DNA of 64,000 nucleotides from Carboxylicivirga fragile (lineage in GTDB: Bacteria > Bacteroidota > Bacteroidia > Bacteroidales > Marinilabiliaceae), in assembly GCA_025499625.1 (NCBI GenBank), contig JAFMVD010000002.1:1-64000 (forward strand), given 5' to 3'. The position numbers and the translations under genes were made by a program. This document shows positions 1-7,838 of this stretch, in pieces; position 1 is the stretch's first letter; every line of letters begins with the position of its first letter. The notes beneath the pieces are model-generated. The model was not told where the DNA came from. It saw only the letters and a program-made list of their open reading frames with translations, and searched no databases.

Positions 1-74
1 CAATACAAGAACTGCTTACAGAATATCAAATCAATCAAGATGTCAAAGAACAACTAAAATTATTTGGTGACTAA
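1..74 (+). CDS. C-terminal fragment of an unidentified protein
   Basis: An open frame enters from the left edge and ends at a TAA at 72-74. The visible 23 residues are polar and end in KLFGD. The other two forward frames also stay open for much of this stretch (stops at 55-57 and near 70), so the choice of frame rests on the acidic, helix-like composition and on the position upstream of pth. I cannot identify the family. Genes such as rplY often lie in front of pth in this phylum, but this tail does not look like a typical L25 tail. Confidence 0.4.
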   Translation, partial: IQELLTEYQINQDVKEQLKLFGD

Positions 75-168
75 TTTTAACGCATCAGCAGTAATGCATT
101 ATTAATAATGAGAAGGGAATGACTTAGACATTCAAATTAAATGTATGCATTCATAAATTTTGCCGACT

Positions 169-214
169 AACGTGAACAAGCCATAAACCTGTTTGGTTTT
201 GGCTTGTTCAAGTT
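169..214 (+). terminator. Long stem-loop between the upstream gene and pth
   Basis: The arms at 169-189 and 195-214 are complementary over about 20 bases with two interruptions; the core GAACAAGCC pairs with GGCTTGTTC around a loop of about five bases. A run of five T lies about 12 bases after the stem, so it is not a textbook intrinsic terminator. It may end the upstream transcript or act as a leader structure for pth. A separate perfect 14-base palindrome lies at 97-110. Confidence 0.45.
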
Positions 215-316
215 AGGAAGAAGTATTTTTATAAATTTGGTAATCAATTGAACCTTATGTTACAAAAACTACTTTCTTTATTTAGAAAAAGATCAGAGGA
301 AAACGAGGAGACTACA

Positions 317-880
317 ATGAAGTATTTGATTGTTGGACTAGGTAATATTGGGGAAGAATATGCCAAAACCAGGCATAACGTTGGTTTTGATGTACTGGAT
401 GAGCTAGCTGAACAAAGCAAGCTTGAATTTAAGGATCAGCGCTACGGTGCTGTTTGCACTTACAAATTTAAATCACGACAATTTATTCTTTTAAAACCAA
501 ACACCTACGTCAACCTTAGCGGAAGGGCGATTAACTATTGGCTTCAGAAAGAGAAAATAAAAATCAGTAATCTACTGGTTATTGTTGATGATCTGGCATT
601 ACCTTTCGGAACTTTGCGCCTTAAAACCAAGGGTGGTGATGCTGGGCACAATGGCTTAAAAAGCATCCAGGAAACATTAAATACTGGTAATTACAGCCGA
701 TTACGTTTTGGCATTGGTAGTGATTTCTCGAAAGGACAACAAGTTGATTTTGTATTAGGAAAGTGGACTGCAGAAGAGAAACCAACGCTAGAAGCTCGTA
801 AGCAAACCTCAATTGATATTATAAAGGCATTTGGCACCATTGGAGCCAGCATGGCTATGAATCAATTCAATAATAAATAA
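317..880 (+). CDS. pth: Peptidyl-tRNA hydrolase
   Basis: This enzyme cleaves peptidyl-tRNA released from stalled ribosomes so that the tRNA can be reused; it is cytoplasmic. The product opens with MKYLIVGLGNIGEEY and carries the TRHNVGFDVLD segment with the catalytic His, then KPNTYVNLSG and GGDAGHNGLKSI, all hallmarks of the family. From this ATG it is 187 residues, the usual length. An AGGAG box lies just upstream of the ATG at 317. The frame stays open upstream to a TTG at 248 and an ATG at 257, which would add a basic amphipathic leader of 20 or more residues; I favour 317. The stop codon shares one base with the start of the S4-domain gene, so the two are probably translationally coupled. 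Confidence 0.95.
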   Translation: MKYLIVGLGNIGEEYAKTRHNVGFDVLDELAEQSKLEFKDQRYGAVCTYKFKSRQFILLKPNTYVNLSGRAINYWLQKEKIKISNLLVIVDDLALPFGTLRLKTKGGDAGHNGLKSIQETLNTGNYSRLRFGIGSDFSKGQQVDFVLGKWTAEEKPTLEARKQTSIDIIKAFGTIGASMAMNQFNNK

Positions 881-1272
881 TGGAAAAGGGAGTACGAATT
901 GATAAGTTTCTATGGGCTGTTCGCTTGTTTAAAACCAGAAGCATTGCTTCGGAAGCATGCAAGAAAGGACGCGTTACCATGGATAATCAATCGATCAAAT
1001 CATCGCGAACCATTAAAATTGGCGATAAGATTAGTATTCGCGTTCCTCCTATTATAAGAACATACGAGGTACTTGATGTAGCAGAAAAACGAATGGGCGC
1101 TAAATTAACTCCTGACTTTATAAAAGACATTACCGCACCAGATCAACTTGAAACACTGGAACTAGCCAAGTTAGCAAGTAGCTCAGGAAGAAACAAAGGC
1201 CTTGGCAGACCTACCAAAAAAGACAGACGAGACATTGAACGCCTCCAAGAAGGTGATTGGGATAATTTCTAA
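880..1272 (+). CDS. hslR: S4-domain RNA-binding protein, Hsp15 family
   Basis: The N-terminal 65 residues form an S4 RNA-binding domain, seen as RIDKFLWAVRLFKTRS followed by ACKKGRVTMD and a short basic beta segment. Hsp15-type proteins bind the 50S subunit carrying nascent peptidyl-tRNA and help recycle stalled ribosomes, which matches the neighbouring peptidyl-tRNA hydrolase. The C-terminal 50 residues are basic, with GRPTKKDRRDIERL, a tail common in this family. At 130 residues it has the expected size. The ATG overlaps the pth stop by one base. Confidence 0.9.
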   Translation: MEKGVRIDKFLWAVRLFKTRSIASEACKKGRVTMDNQSIKSSRTIKIGDKISIRVPPIIRTYEVLDVAEKRMGAKLTPDFIKDITAPDQLETLELAKLASSSGRNKGLGRPTKKDRRDIERLQEGDWDNF

Positions 1273-1284
1273 AGATAAAAAAAC

Positions 1285-1830
1285 ATGATAGTTGCACGCC
1301 AAAAGAAAAAGGAAAACATAGCTGAATACATTTTATACATGTGGCAAATCGAAGATCTTATTCGTGCCAATGAACTTAAAATGGAGAACATCGACAAAAA
1401 TATTATCCGCAGCTATCAGCAAAGTGAAGATGTAATTCTTGAAATAAGAGACTGGTGGGCCAATCTATGCGAAATGATGACACTTGAAAACAAGCAAACA
1501 AGTGGACATTTGCAGATTAACATCAATACTGTCAACGATGTTTATCAATTACACCTTCGCTTAATGAAGGCGCCAAACGAAGTTGCGTACCAGCACTTAT
1601 ACAACTCGGTAGCAGGCACCATTGAGGAATTCAATAAAAAGACAGGAGAAAAGCTTTCGAATGCCATCGAAGTTTGCCTAACTGCTATCTACAGCTCTTT
1701 CTTAATGAAATTAAAACAACAAACTGTTACAAAAGAGACCGAGGATGCCATTAAAATTTTCAGCAAATTATTGGCTACTTTATCAAAGAAATACAAAGAA
1801 GAACAAGAGGGGCAGCTAGATCTTAGGTAA
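1285..1830 (+). CDS. DUF4924 family protein
   Basis: The 181-residue product matches my memory of DUF4924, a Bacteroidota family of unknown function. Recognisable parts are the start MIVARQKKKENIAEYILYM, then WQIEDLIRAN and the Trp-rich RDWWANLCEMM. It is predicted to be all-helical, soluble and without a signal peptide. It begins 12 bases after hslR and is probably the third gene of that operon. Its 3' end overlaps the convergent DCC-family gene by 15 bases, so the two messages are complementary at their ends. No function can be assigned from the sequence. Confidence 0.85.
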   Translation: MIVARQKKKENIAEYILYMWQIEDLIRANELKMENIDKNIIRSYQQSEDVILEIRDWWANLCEMMTLENKQTSGHLQININTVNDVYQLHLRLMKAPNEVAYQHLYNSVAGTIEEFNKKTGEKLSNAIEVCLTAIYSSFLMKLKQQTVTKETEDAIKIFSKLLATLSKKYKEEQEGQLDLR

Positions 1831-2217
1831 GGCGCAATGCACCCGCCCAAAAATACGATAGCGATAGCGTGCAATCAACCGATATAGCCAATTATTAAAA
1901 GAAGAAGGAAGATAGCTTAAAGTTATTCCAATAACATTAGCAACTCCCCCTAATGTTTTTAAAACCTCAATCACTGCATTAGCGCCAGTAAAAACGTTCT
2001 CATTTTTCAGCAGAATAACTTCATCCATATTGAGTTGTGGCTTAATCACAACTGCTTCTTGTGTTTTGACTCCAACATCAAGACTTTGAAGCGGAACAAA
2101 TTGAATTCTTCCGAACTTATCCAATCTTGCCAAGCGCCCCACAAACCCGGTGCACAACCTACACCACCCATCATAATAAATGGTGATATTATTTTTATGG
2201 GAATCACTTGCTTTCAT
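1816..2217 (-). CDS. DCC family thiol-disulfide oxidoreductase (DUF393)
   Basis: The protein begins with a beta strand leading into YYDGWCRLC, the DCC-type motif, with Cys19 and Cys22 in a thioredoxin-like CxxC position. RIQFVPLQS follows, where this family has a conserved Pro. At 133 residues it has the family length. DUF393 proteins are thought to be thiol oxidoreductases, but their substrates are mostly unknown. A 65-codon cysteine-containing ORF ends two bases upstream of its start and is probably co-transcribed. Its 3' end overlaps the DUF4924 gene. Confidence 0.85.
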   Translation of the reverse strand: MKASDSHKNNITIYYDGWCRLCTGFVGRLARLDKFGRIQFVPLQSLDVGVKTQEAVVIKPQLNMDEVILLKNENVFTGANAVIEVLKTLGGVANVIGITLSYLPSSFNNWLYRLIARYRYRIFGRVHCALPKI

Positions 2218-2219
2218 AA

Positions 2220-2417
2220 TTAATCAACAGCACATTCGTCACAATCAAATTGGGTAGTACGCTCCTTATTAACATTCTCTCCTCCTGAAACAGAACTGCT
2301 GTTCGTATTTAAAAAGCCATTGGCATTATCAACAAATCCTTTATCCGAAAACACATTAAATATAAAATCTTTGTCACTAAAACCTTCGCAAAAACAAATC
2401 TTATCTTCTTTAGTCAT
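2220..2417 (-). CDS. Small cysteine-containing hypothetical protein
   Basis: This 65-residue acidic ORF stops two bases before the DCC-family gene. It has two cysteine clusters, CFCEG near the N-terminus and CDEC near the C-terminus, with a Ser/Gly-rich linker between them. No domain is recognised. Support for its being real comes from the tight spacing, the same strand as the DCC gene and a composition that looks protein-like. It could be a substrate or partner of the DCC thiol protein, but that is inference. An intergenic stretch with a chance ORF remains possible. Confidence 0.5.
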   Translation of the reverse strand: MTKEDKICFCEGFSDKDFIFNVFSDKGFVDNANGFLNTNSSSVSGGENVNKERTTQFDCDECAVD

Positions 2418-2515
2418 CTGTACAATTTAAAATTATAAATATCCCCAATCTACATCAAAACCATTAAACCAACCTTAGCTCAAAGTTAAATGTAACGCAA
2501 CTGAGAAAACGAGAC

Positions 2516-2546
2516 AAAAAAAGGCGGGTTCAATTAGAACACCGCC
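2516..2546 (-). terminator. Intrinsic terminator of the OmpA-pair operon
   Basis: Read on the minus strand, a GC-rich stem (GGCGGTGTTC pairing with GAACCCGCC, one bulge, arms within 2523-2546) is followed by seven T (2516-2522). It lies 25 bases after the stop codon of the minus-strand OmpA-family gene. Confidence 0.8.
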
Positions 2547-2570
2547 CACCTATAAAAGTTCACTTTCTTT

Positions 2571-3866
2571 CTACTTAATAACCACAACATCTACTCTTTG
2601 ATTAACACTTCGCCTGGCTCCTGAACTTAGCAAATCATCAGACAGTAAATCTTCTTCTCCCTTGGGCTTTAACTCAAACCGACTACTATCTAAACCCAAA
2701 CTTTTTACATAAAAATCTAATATTCGCTGACAGCGCAACTCACTAATCGAATAATTTTCATCGGCCTGATCTACATCATCAGCGTAACCATAGATAACAG
2801 CTTTCCATTCTGGATTCTGTAACATATTAAGTGCCAAAGTAGCCATTTCAATCTTACTTTCTGTATCTAAATTATTTGCTTTCTTGTGCTCAAAAAACAC
2901 AGACACAATACTTGCTGATCCATATATTTTTTGAGTATGATTAATAATCGTAATTGAATCCGTTTTAACCGTTCTTCCTTCCGCATATTCCAAAAGCTGC
3001 TGTTCCAACAATCTCACTTCATTCTTTAACGGATCTTTTTTTGGAGCCCCAAACACATTAAATCCATACCCCCTATAAGTCCATTTGGAATGTCGCTTGT
3101 TCTTTTTACCAATCTTATAGGATATACTAATGCTTGTACTCCAATATTTATCATTCTCGGAACCAACCAAGATATTATCCAACTTATCTTCCAAAGACAA
3201 ACGCATTGTAGATTCAAGCCCAATATCAAAACTTCGGTTAAGTCGATACTGAACCCCAAAACCAATTGGAATAATTAGTTCCTTGGCACGGTCAATCTTT
3301 TTATAAGGATCATGCTTATCCCAACCCAATACAATGTAACCATCATCCTCATTTTCCTCACCAAAATCACCAAAATGAACTACTTCATCATTATGCGAAT
3401 AATGTACCCTGGTACGAAAGGCTGTCATACCTAGACCCAGTTTAAAATAGAAATTCCAATGGTCATTAATAGGCCCAGGCATTGCCAGCAATTGATTAAT
3501 ATAGGTTCGGCTATTAATGGAAAAATCCAATAGATCACCTTCACTATAGTAGGTTGAATTACCCGCTCGGTAGTTGCCTGACAAAAACTGCAGATCAAAA
3601 GCCCATGCGGGAAATAATTGTTTGCTCACCATAATGTTTGGCCCAAATTTCCAGTGGGTCGGGAAGATAGTATATGAGGCCAAATCGTTGTACATGATTA
3701 AGGGGCCATATCCCAATGACACGGACCAAGTATTAAAGGCCTTGTCATTCGAATAACGCATGTGCTCTTCTATAATTCTATTATCAGTTGAGTATTGCGC
3801 CTGAACAGAAAAAGTAACTACAAGCACCCCTAACAGCAACGCATATTTAGCTTTACTTATTTGCAT
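2571..3866 (-). CDS. Outer-membrane beta-barrel protein with divergent OmpA domain
   Basis: The 431-residue protein has a signal peptide (hydrophobic residues about 7-23, cleaved near VQAQ). A beta-barrel-like region follows, with alternating aromatic strands such as WKFGPNIMVSKQ and DLLDFSINSRTYINQ, then a coiled linker, then a C-terminal OmpA-like domain of about 110 residues. In that domain the usual GHTDxxG turn is changed to GYADDVDQ, while SELRC and NQRVDVVV remain, so peptidoglycan binding may be weakened. It is a clear paralogue of the next gene upstream, with the same barrel motifs in order, and starts two bases after that gene ends. Its role is probably outer-membrane structural; the specific function is unknown. 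Confidence 0.85.
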   Translation of the reverse strand: MQISKAKYALLLGVLVVTFSVQAQYSTDNRIIEEHMRYSNDKAFNTWSVSLGYGPLIMYNDLASYTIFPTHWKFGPNIMVSKQLFPAWAFDLQFLSGNYRAGNSTYYSEGDLLDFSINSRTYINQLLAMPGPINDHWNFYFKLGLGMTAFRTRVHYSHNDEVVHFGDFGEENEDDGYIVLGWDKHDPYKKIDRAKELIIPIGFGVQYRLNRSFDIGLESTMRLSLEDKLDNILVGSENDKYWSTSISISYKIGKKNKRHSKWTYRGYGFNVFGAPKKDPLKNEVRLLEQQLLEYAEGRTVKTDSITIINHTQKIYGSASIVSVFFEHKKANNLDTESKIEMATLALNMLQNPEWKAVIYGYADDVDQADENYSISELRCQRILDFYVKSLGLDSSRFELKPKGEEDLLSDDLLSSGARRSVNQRVDVVVIK

Positions 3867-3868
3867 AC

Positions 3869-5215
3869 CTATTCTATTATTACAAACATATCAACTCGTC
3901 GATTCACCAAGTGTAAACCATTCTCAAGCTTCTCTGTATCTGAGAGCAACTCACTTTCACCTTTGGGATCTGTTTGGAAACGATCACGGGCAAGTTTATA
4001 GTCATTCACCAAAACATCCAAAACAGCTTTACAGCGCCGTTGACTTAATCGTAGATTATAATCAACCGATCCTCTTGCATCGCAATAACCAACAATTCGT
4101 ATTCTTATTTGATCATTTTGCTGTAAAACACGAGCTAATTTAGCTAAACTACGATGCGAACGACGTGTTATTTCAGATTTATCGAAATCAAAATAAACCG
4201 ATTCTGAAATGCCCTCCTGATACATTACAGTCTCAGTATAAATGGTAGTTGTATCGGCACTCAAAGAATCGCTCGCAGCGAGTAAAGCAATTTCCTGTTT
4301 CAGCGAATCTAATCGATGCGCCAATGGATCATGTTGCCTTTGGCGTTTGTATTGGAAATTAAAATCTTTATAAGTCCATGCTGCATGTCTCTTATTTTTC
4401 TTGCCAATTTTATAAGTGAGATTAAAAGAGGTAGACATATAACTATCATTATCTGCGCCACTTAGATTTACATCCAGATTATCGGCATTCATGCTACGCA
4501 TCAACACTTCGGCACCGATATCAAAATTTTTATTAATTCGATACTTCACGCCAAACCCAAAGGGAATAACAATTTCATTTTTTCTAGTGGTTTCATTAAC
4601 TGGCAAACCTCCTCGTCGATTGTAACCAATGGCCAGATAGTCATCCGCCTCCCAGCCATGCGGATCAGGATAACCAGATATAAATGGGTATACATGTTTT
4701 ACTTGCAAATATTGATCTTTGGCTACATCTTCGCCACTAATGTTTCGATCGTACAAGCTTTGTTGGCGACTACGAAAATACACCAAGCCAAATCCCAATT
4801 TTCCATATATATTCCATCGGTCATTGATAGGCCCAAATATGGCAAACTGATTTATTGAGAAAGTAACGTTTAAAGAGAAATCAAGTAAATCACCACTAAA
4901 GTATCGACCATTTTTCTCACCATACATGTCTGCCATTAAAAACTGCGCATCGAGTCCCCAAGGTCGATTGAACTGCTTACTCAGCATTAATGTAGGACCA
5001 AACTTCCAATTATGACTTGGGAAAACAGTATAATCTATTACATCAACATAATAGATAACGGGGCCAAAACCCGCCGTAACTGACCATGTGTTGTATTTAT
5101 TGCCCTTCCGATAAATTTGCTCTTCTTCCAAGCTGCCGAAATCTATCTGCGCCTTAACATGAGAAGAAAGCAATACGAAACATATTACAAGACTAAGGGT
5201 AACTATTCTTTTCAT
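3869..5215 (-). CDS. Outer-membrane beta-barrel protein with canonical OmpA domain
   Basis: The start at 5215 is chosen because it gives a good signal peptide (MKRIVTLSLVICFVLLSS, cleaved near VKAQ); an in-frame extension to 5242 looks artificial. A barrel-like region covers about residues 30-290, with FGPTLMLSKQF and DLLDFSLNVTFSINQ. The C-terminal OmpA domain is canonical: VYFDFDKSEI, then GYCDARGSVDYNLRLSQRRC and NRRVDMFV, the residues expected to bind peptidoglycan diaminopimelate. It probably links the outer membrane to the wall. It is first in a two-gene operon with its paralogue, and the dispersed repeat element lies upstream. Confidence 0.88.
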   Translation of the reverse strand: MKRIVTLSLVICFVLLSSHVKAQIDFGSLEEEQIYRKGNKYNTWSVTAGFGPVIYYVDVIDYTVFPSHNWKFGPTLMLSKQFNRPWGLDAQFLMADMYGEKNGRYFSGDLLDFSLNVTFSINQFAIFGPINDRWNIYGKLGFGLVYFRSRQQSLYDRNISGEDVAKDQYLQVKHVYPFISGYPDPHGWEADDYLAIGYNRRGGLPVNETTRKNEIVIPFGFGVKYRINKNFDIGAEVLMRSMNADNLDVNLSGADNDSYMSTSFNLTYKIGKKNKRHAAWTYKDFNFQYKRQRQHDPLAHRLDSLKQEIALLAASDSLSADTTTIYTETVMYQEGISESVYFDFDKSEITRRSHRSLAKLARVLQQNDQIRIRIVGYCDARGSVDYNLRLSQRRCKAVLDVLVNDYKLARDRFQTDPKGESELLSDTEKLENGLHLVNRRVDMFVIIE

Positions 5216-5242
5216 ATGATTATATTTTCTTTCAATTGCCAT

Positions 5243-5318
5243 ATGAAACTCGCCTCCCGATAGCTATCGGGATTAATCATCCTCGTGTGTGAGAACTTAC
5301 ACTCATGGCTCGTTTCAT
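5243..5318 (-). repeat. Dispersed ~77 bp element, copy 1
   Basis: The ends are ATGAAACTCGCC (5243-5254) and GGCTCGTTTCAT (5307-5318), which are inverted repeats with 10 of 12 matches. Inside is a perfect 16-base palindrome CCCGATAGCTATCGGG (5256-5271). A second copy in the opposite orientation lies at 12935-13012. It lies directly upstream of the OmpA-family operon, within its likely leader. It resembles a MITE-like or REP-like element; no transposase is visible in the window. Confidence 0.75.
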
Positions 5319-5470
5319 AGAAGTTACTTAAACGCCAATACCAGCACATTTTACAATTTACTGGTATAACAACTAAAATTAAGACTATTTAATCCGCTTA
5401 TTAAACCTTGTTGTTCTATTTTTTACCAAAGTACCAATATATTACACCAACACACATCCTTACCAAATAA

Positions 5471-5500
5471 AAAGCTCCCATCATAACGACAGGAGCTTTT
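5471..5500 (-). terminator. Intrinsic terminator of the DsbD-like gene
   Basis: On the minus strand AAAGCTCC pairs with GGAGCTTT around a loop of about 13 bases, and a T-rich stretch follows. It lies 23 bases beyond the stop of the DsbD-like gene. Confidence 0.75.
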
Positions 5501-5522
5501 CTACAATTCAATTACAAAGTTA

Positions 5523-7472
5523 TTACTTTGTTTTATATTTTTCAATACCATCATCTAACCAGCTCTTATATCTGGCAATATCCGGATCATAAGCTACTGG
5601 TGTGTTTAGGGTATTTTCGTTTTCGTCGATGATTACATAATATGGCTGACCTTGTTGTTGGTAGCGCTCCATTTGAAACTCAGCCCATTTTTGCCCTACT
5701 GTTCTTATTTTTTTGCCAGTCACCTCCGAAATATAAGGTTCGTCTAATTTCTCGCGAATATCAACATACAACGAAACCAAAATATAATCGTTGGTCAGCA
5801 TATTTTTGATTTGCGGATTAGACCATACTTTGTCCTCCATCTTACGGCAATTAGTACATCCCTTTCCAGTAAAATCAAGAAGTAGTGGCTTATTAACCTT
5901 CTTCGAATAAGCCAATGCTAATTCGTAATCTTCGAAGGCAGGAATACCTTGTGGTCCATAATGCATTCCATCCGGCATACCACCATGATTATCTGAGCTA
6001 ACGAATCCTGCTGTTGGTGTTTGATCACCCACTCCAAACGGAGATTCAGCGTAATCTTTTGGAGGTGGGAAACCACTAATTAAATTAACCGGCGCTCCCC
6101 ATAAACCAGGGATAAGATATATTGTAAAACTAAACACAAGCAAAGCCATTAAGAAACGCGAAACTGGTGTATGATCCATTGGTGAATCATGCGGCAATCG
6201 AATTTTTCCGAGTAAATAAAAACCCATTGCTCCAAAAATAGCTACCCAAATTGCGATAAACACTTCGCGTTCTAATATATGCCATCCCATAGTCATATCA
6301 GCAATCGATAAGAATTTGAATGCAAATGCTAATTCTAAGAAACCTAGGATCACTTTAACAGAATTCAACCAACCACCGGATTTTGGTAAAGAATTAAGGT
6401 AACCTGGGAAAGCAGCAAACAAAGCAAATGGTAATGCTAATGCCGATGAGAATCCTAACATCCCAACAATAGGCCCCATATAACCACCAGTTGCAGCCTT
6501 TACGAGTAATGCGCCAACAATTGGTCCAGTACAACTAAACGACACCAAGGCTAAAGTAAAGGCCATGAAAAAGATACCTATTAAACCACCCTTATCTTCA
6601 TTCTTTGTTGTAAAGTTGATTAATGAACTTGGCATTACTATTTCAAACGCTCCAAAGAAAGAAGCGGCAAAAATCACCAGGAGAAGGAAAAAGAATATAT
6701 TAAACCAAACATTGGTAGATAATTCGTTTAGTGCACTTGCGCCAAAAATAGCGGAAACAGCCACACCTAGAATTACATAGATTACCATAATGGACAAACC
6801 ATAAGTAATAGCATTGCGAATACCGGCTGCTTTAGTCTTACTTTGCTTCGTAAAGAAGCTAACCGTCATTGGTATCATAGGAAATACACAAGGCGTAAGC
6901 AAGGCAGCTAATCCACCTCCAAAGGCCAATAGGAAGATTCCCCAATAGGACTCATCAGACTCGTCATCAGCTTCAGTTTTTGCAGATTCAAGCTCTGTAG
7001 CAACATCGGCCTCACCTATATTTACTTTTAATTCAAAATCAACCATTTCAGGTGGCATGCAAGTTTCATCGTTGCAAATCATTGATTCAATGTAACCTTT
7101 GATTACAACATCTCCCTTTTGCTTAATCTCAACTACTTTCTTAAAAGTAGCCTTCCCTTCGAACCACTGAAGTTCCGCCTTATAAGTTTCGTCGTAATGC
7201 TTTGTTGGAATTGGTGTTTCAACTATGCCCTCCAAAATAGTATAAGCATCGTTTTCTTCCACCTCTATAGTGGTTGGTATAGCTGTATTCTCAGGCAATA
7301 CAGATGAATAAACATGCCAACCTTCATCCACAGAAGCTTCGCAAATGATTTCTACTTTGTTTCCGTCAAGATTCTTTGTAGAAAACTTCCAATTAATATG
7401 TTGCTCCATTTGCGCAAAAAGCGATCCTAATATGGACAACAATAGTACAACCGTTGTTAGCGTTTTTTTCAT
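5523..7472 (-). CDS. dsbD: Thiol:disulfide interchange protein, DsbD family
   Basis: This inner-membrane enzyme carries reducing power from cytoplasmic thioredoxin to the periplasm. After a signal peptide (residues about 1-22), the N-terminal periplasmic domain holds a cysteine pair in ICNDETC. A membrane domain of about eight helices (roughly residues 175-450) contains LTPCVFPMIPM and SFSCTGPIVG, the redox cysteines of the transmembrane step. The C-terminal thioredoxin-like domain has GKGCTNCRKME. All three cysteine pairs are present. At about 650 residues it is slightly longer than E. coli DsbD. The ATG at 7472 replaces an upstream TTG that would only add three residues. It appears to be a single-gene transcript with its own terminator. 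Confidence 0.92.
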   Translation of the reverse strand: MKKTLTTVVLLLSILGSLFAQMEQHINWKFSTKNLDGNKVEIICEASVDEGWHVYSSVLPENTAIPTTIEVEENDAYTILEGIVETPIPTKHYDETYKAELQWFEGKATFKKVVEIKQKGDVVIKGYIESMICNDETCMPPEMVDFELKVNIGEADVATELESAKTEADDESDESYWGIFLLAFGGGLAALLTPCVFPMIPMTVSFFTKQSKTKAAGIRNAITYGLSIMVIYVILGVAVSAIFGASALNELSTNVWFNIFFFLLLVIFAASFFGAFEIVMPSSLINFTTKNEDKGGLIGIFFMAFTLALVSFSCTGPIVGALLVKAATGGYMGPIVGMLGFSSALALPFALFAAFPGYLNSLPKSGGWLNSVKVILGFLELAFAFKFLSIADMTMGWHILEREVFIAIWVAIFGAMGFYLLGKIRLPHDSPMDHTPVSRFLMALLVFSFTIYLIPGLWGAPVNLISGFPPPKDYAESPFGVGDQTPTAGFVSSDNHGGMPDGMHYGPQGIPAFEDYELALAYSKKVNKPLLLDFTGKGCTNCRKMEDKVWSNPQIKNMLTNDYILVSLYVDIREKLDEPYISEVTGKKIRTVGQKWAEFQMERYQQQGQPYYVIIDENENTLNTPVAYDPDIARYKSWLDDGIEKYKTK

Positions 7473-7822
7473 TTTGTTCAAATTGACATTAAAGATATAT
7501 TACATATCTAATTCTATACATATTCACAAAGCTAAGAATTTATATTTCTAAAAAACCTGATTAAGGTTGTGTTAAAAACGAAAACTATAAACTTTATGAC
7601 TCAAACCAATCGCATCGCTTACAATTTAACACCTTTTTAACTTCGCGTTAAATCTCAAGAATCATGCTCTTTAGCCTCTCTTCACCTTAAAGACACTTAT
7701 TATTTAATAGAGGGTGACTCAAAGTTGAAAAAATATTGCATGACATTGATCAATTTGTCGTAAGGCTAAGTTAAGCCTTACAAAACCAACAACGAAAAAA
7801 AAGCACAAAAAAAAAGGTTGAC
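7473..7822. other. Intergenic region between dsbD and rng
   Basis: This 350-base AT-rich stretch has no convincing ORF. It holds the rng terminator at its right edge and a separate 8-bp stem-loop at 7760-7781 (GTAAGGCT pairing with AGCCTTAC, six-base loop). The left part should contain the dsbD promoter on the minus strand; a TATCTTTA stretch about 20 bases before the dsbD start is only a weak match to the TAnnTTTG consensus. Confidence 0.6.
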
Positions 7823-7838
7823 CTAAGTTAGGTCAACC
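7807..7838 (-). terminator. Intrinsic terminator of rng
   Basis: A near-perfect stem at 7816-7838 (GGTTGACCTAA with its complement) is followed on the minus strand by a run of nine to ten T. The stem overlaps the rng stop codon region, so the last codons of the gene are part of the terminator. Confidence 0.9.
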
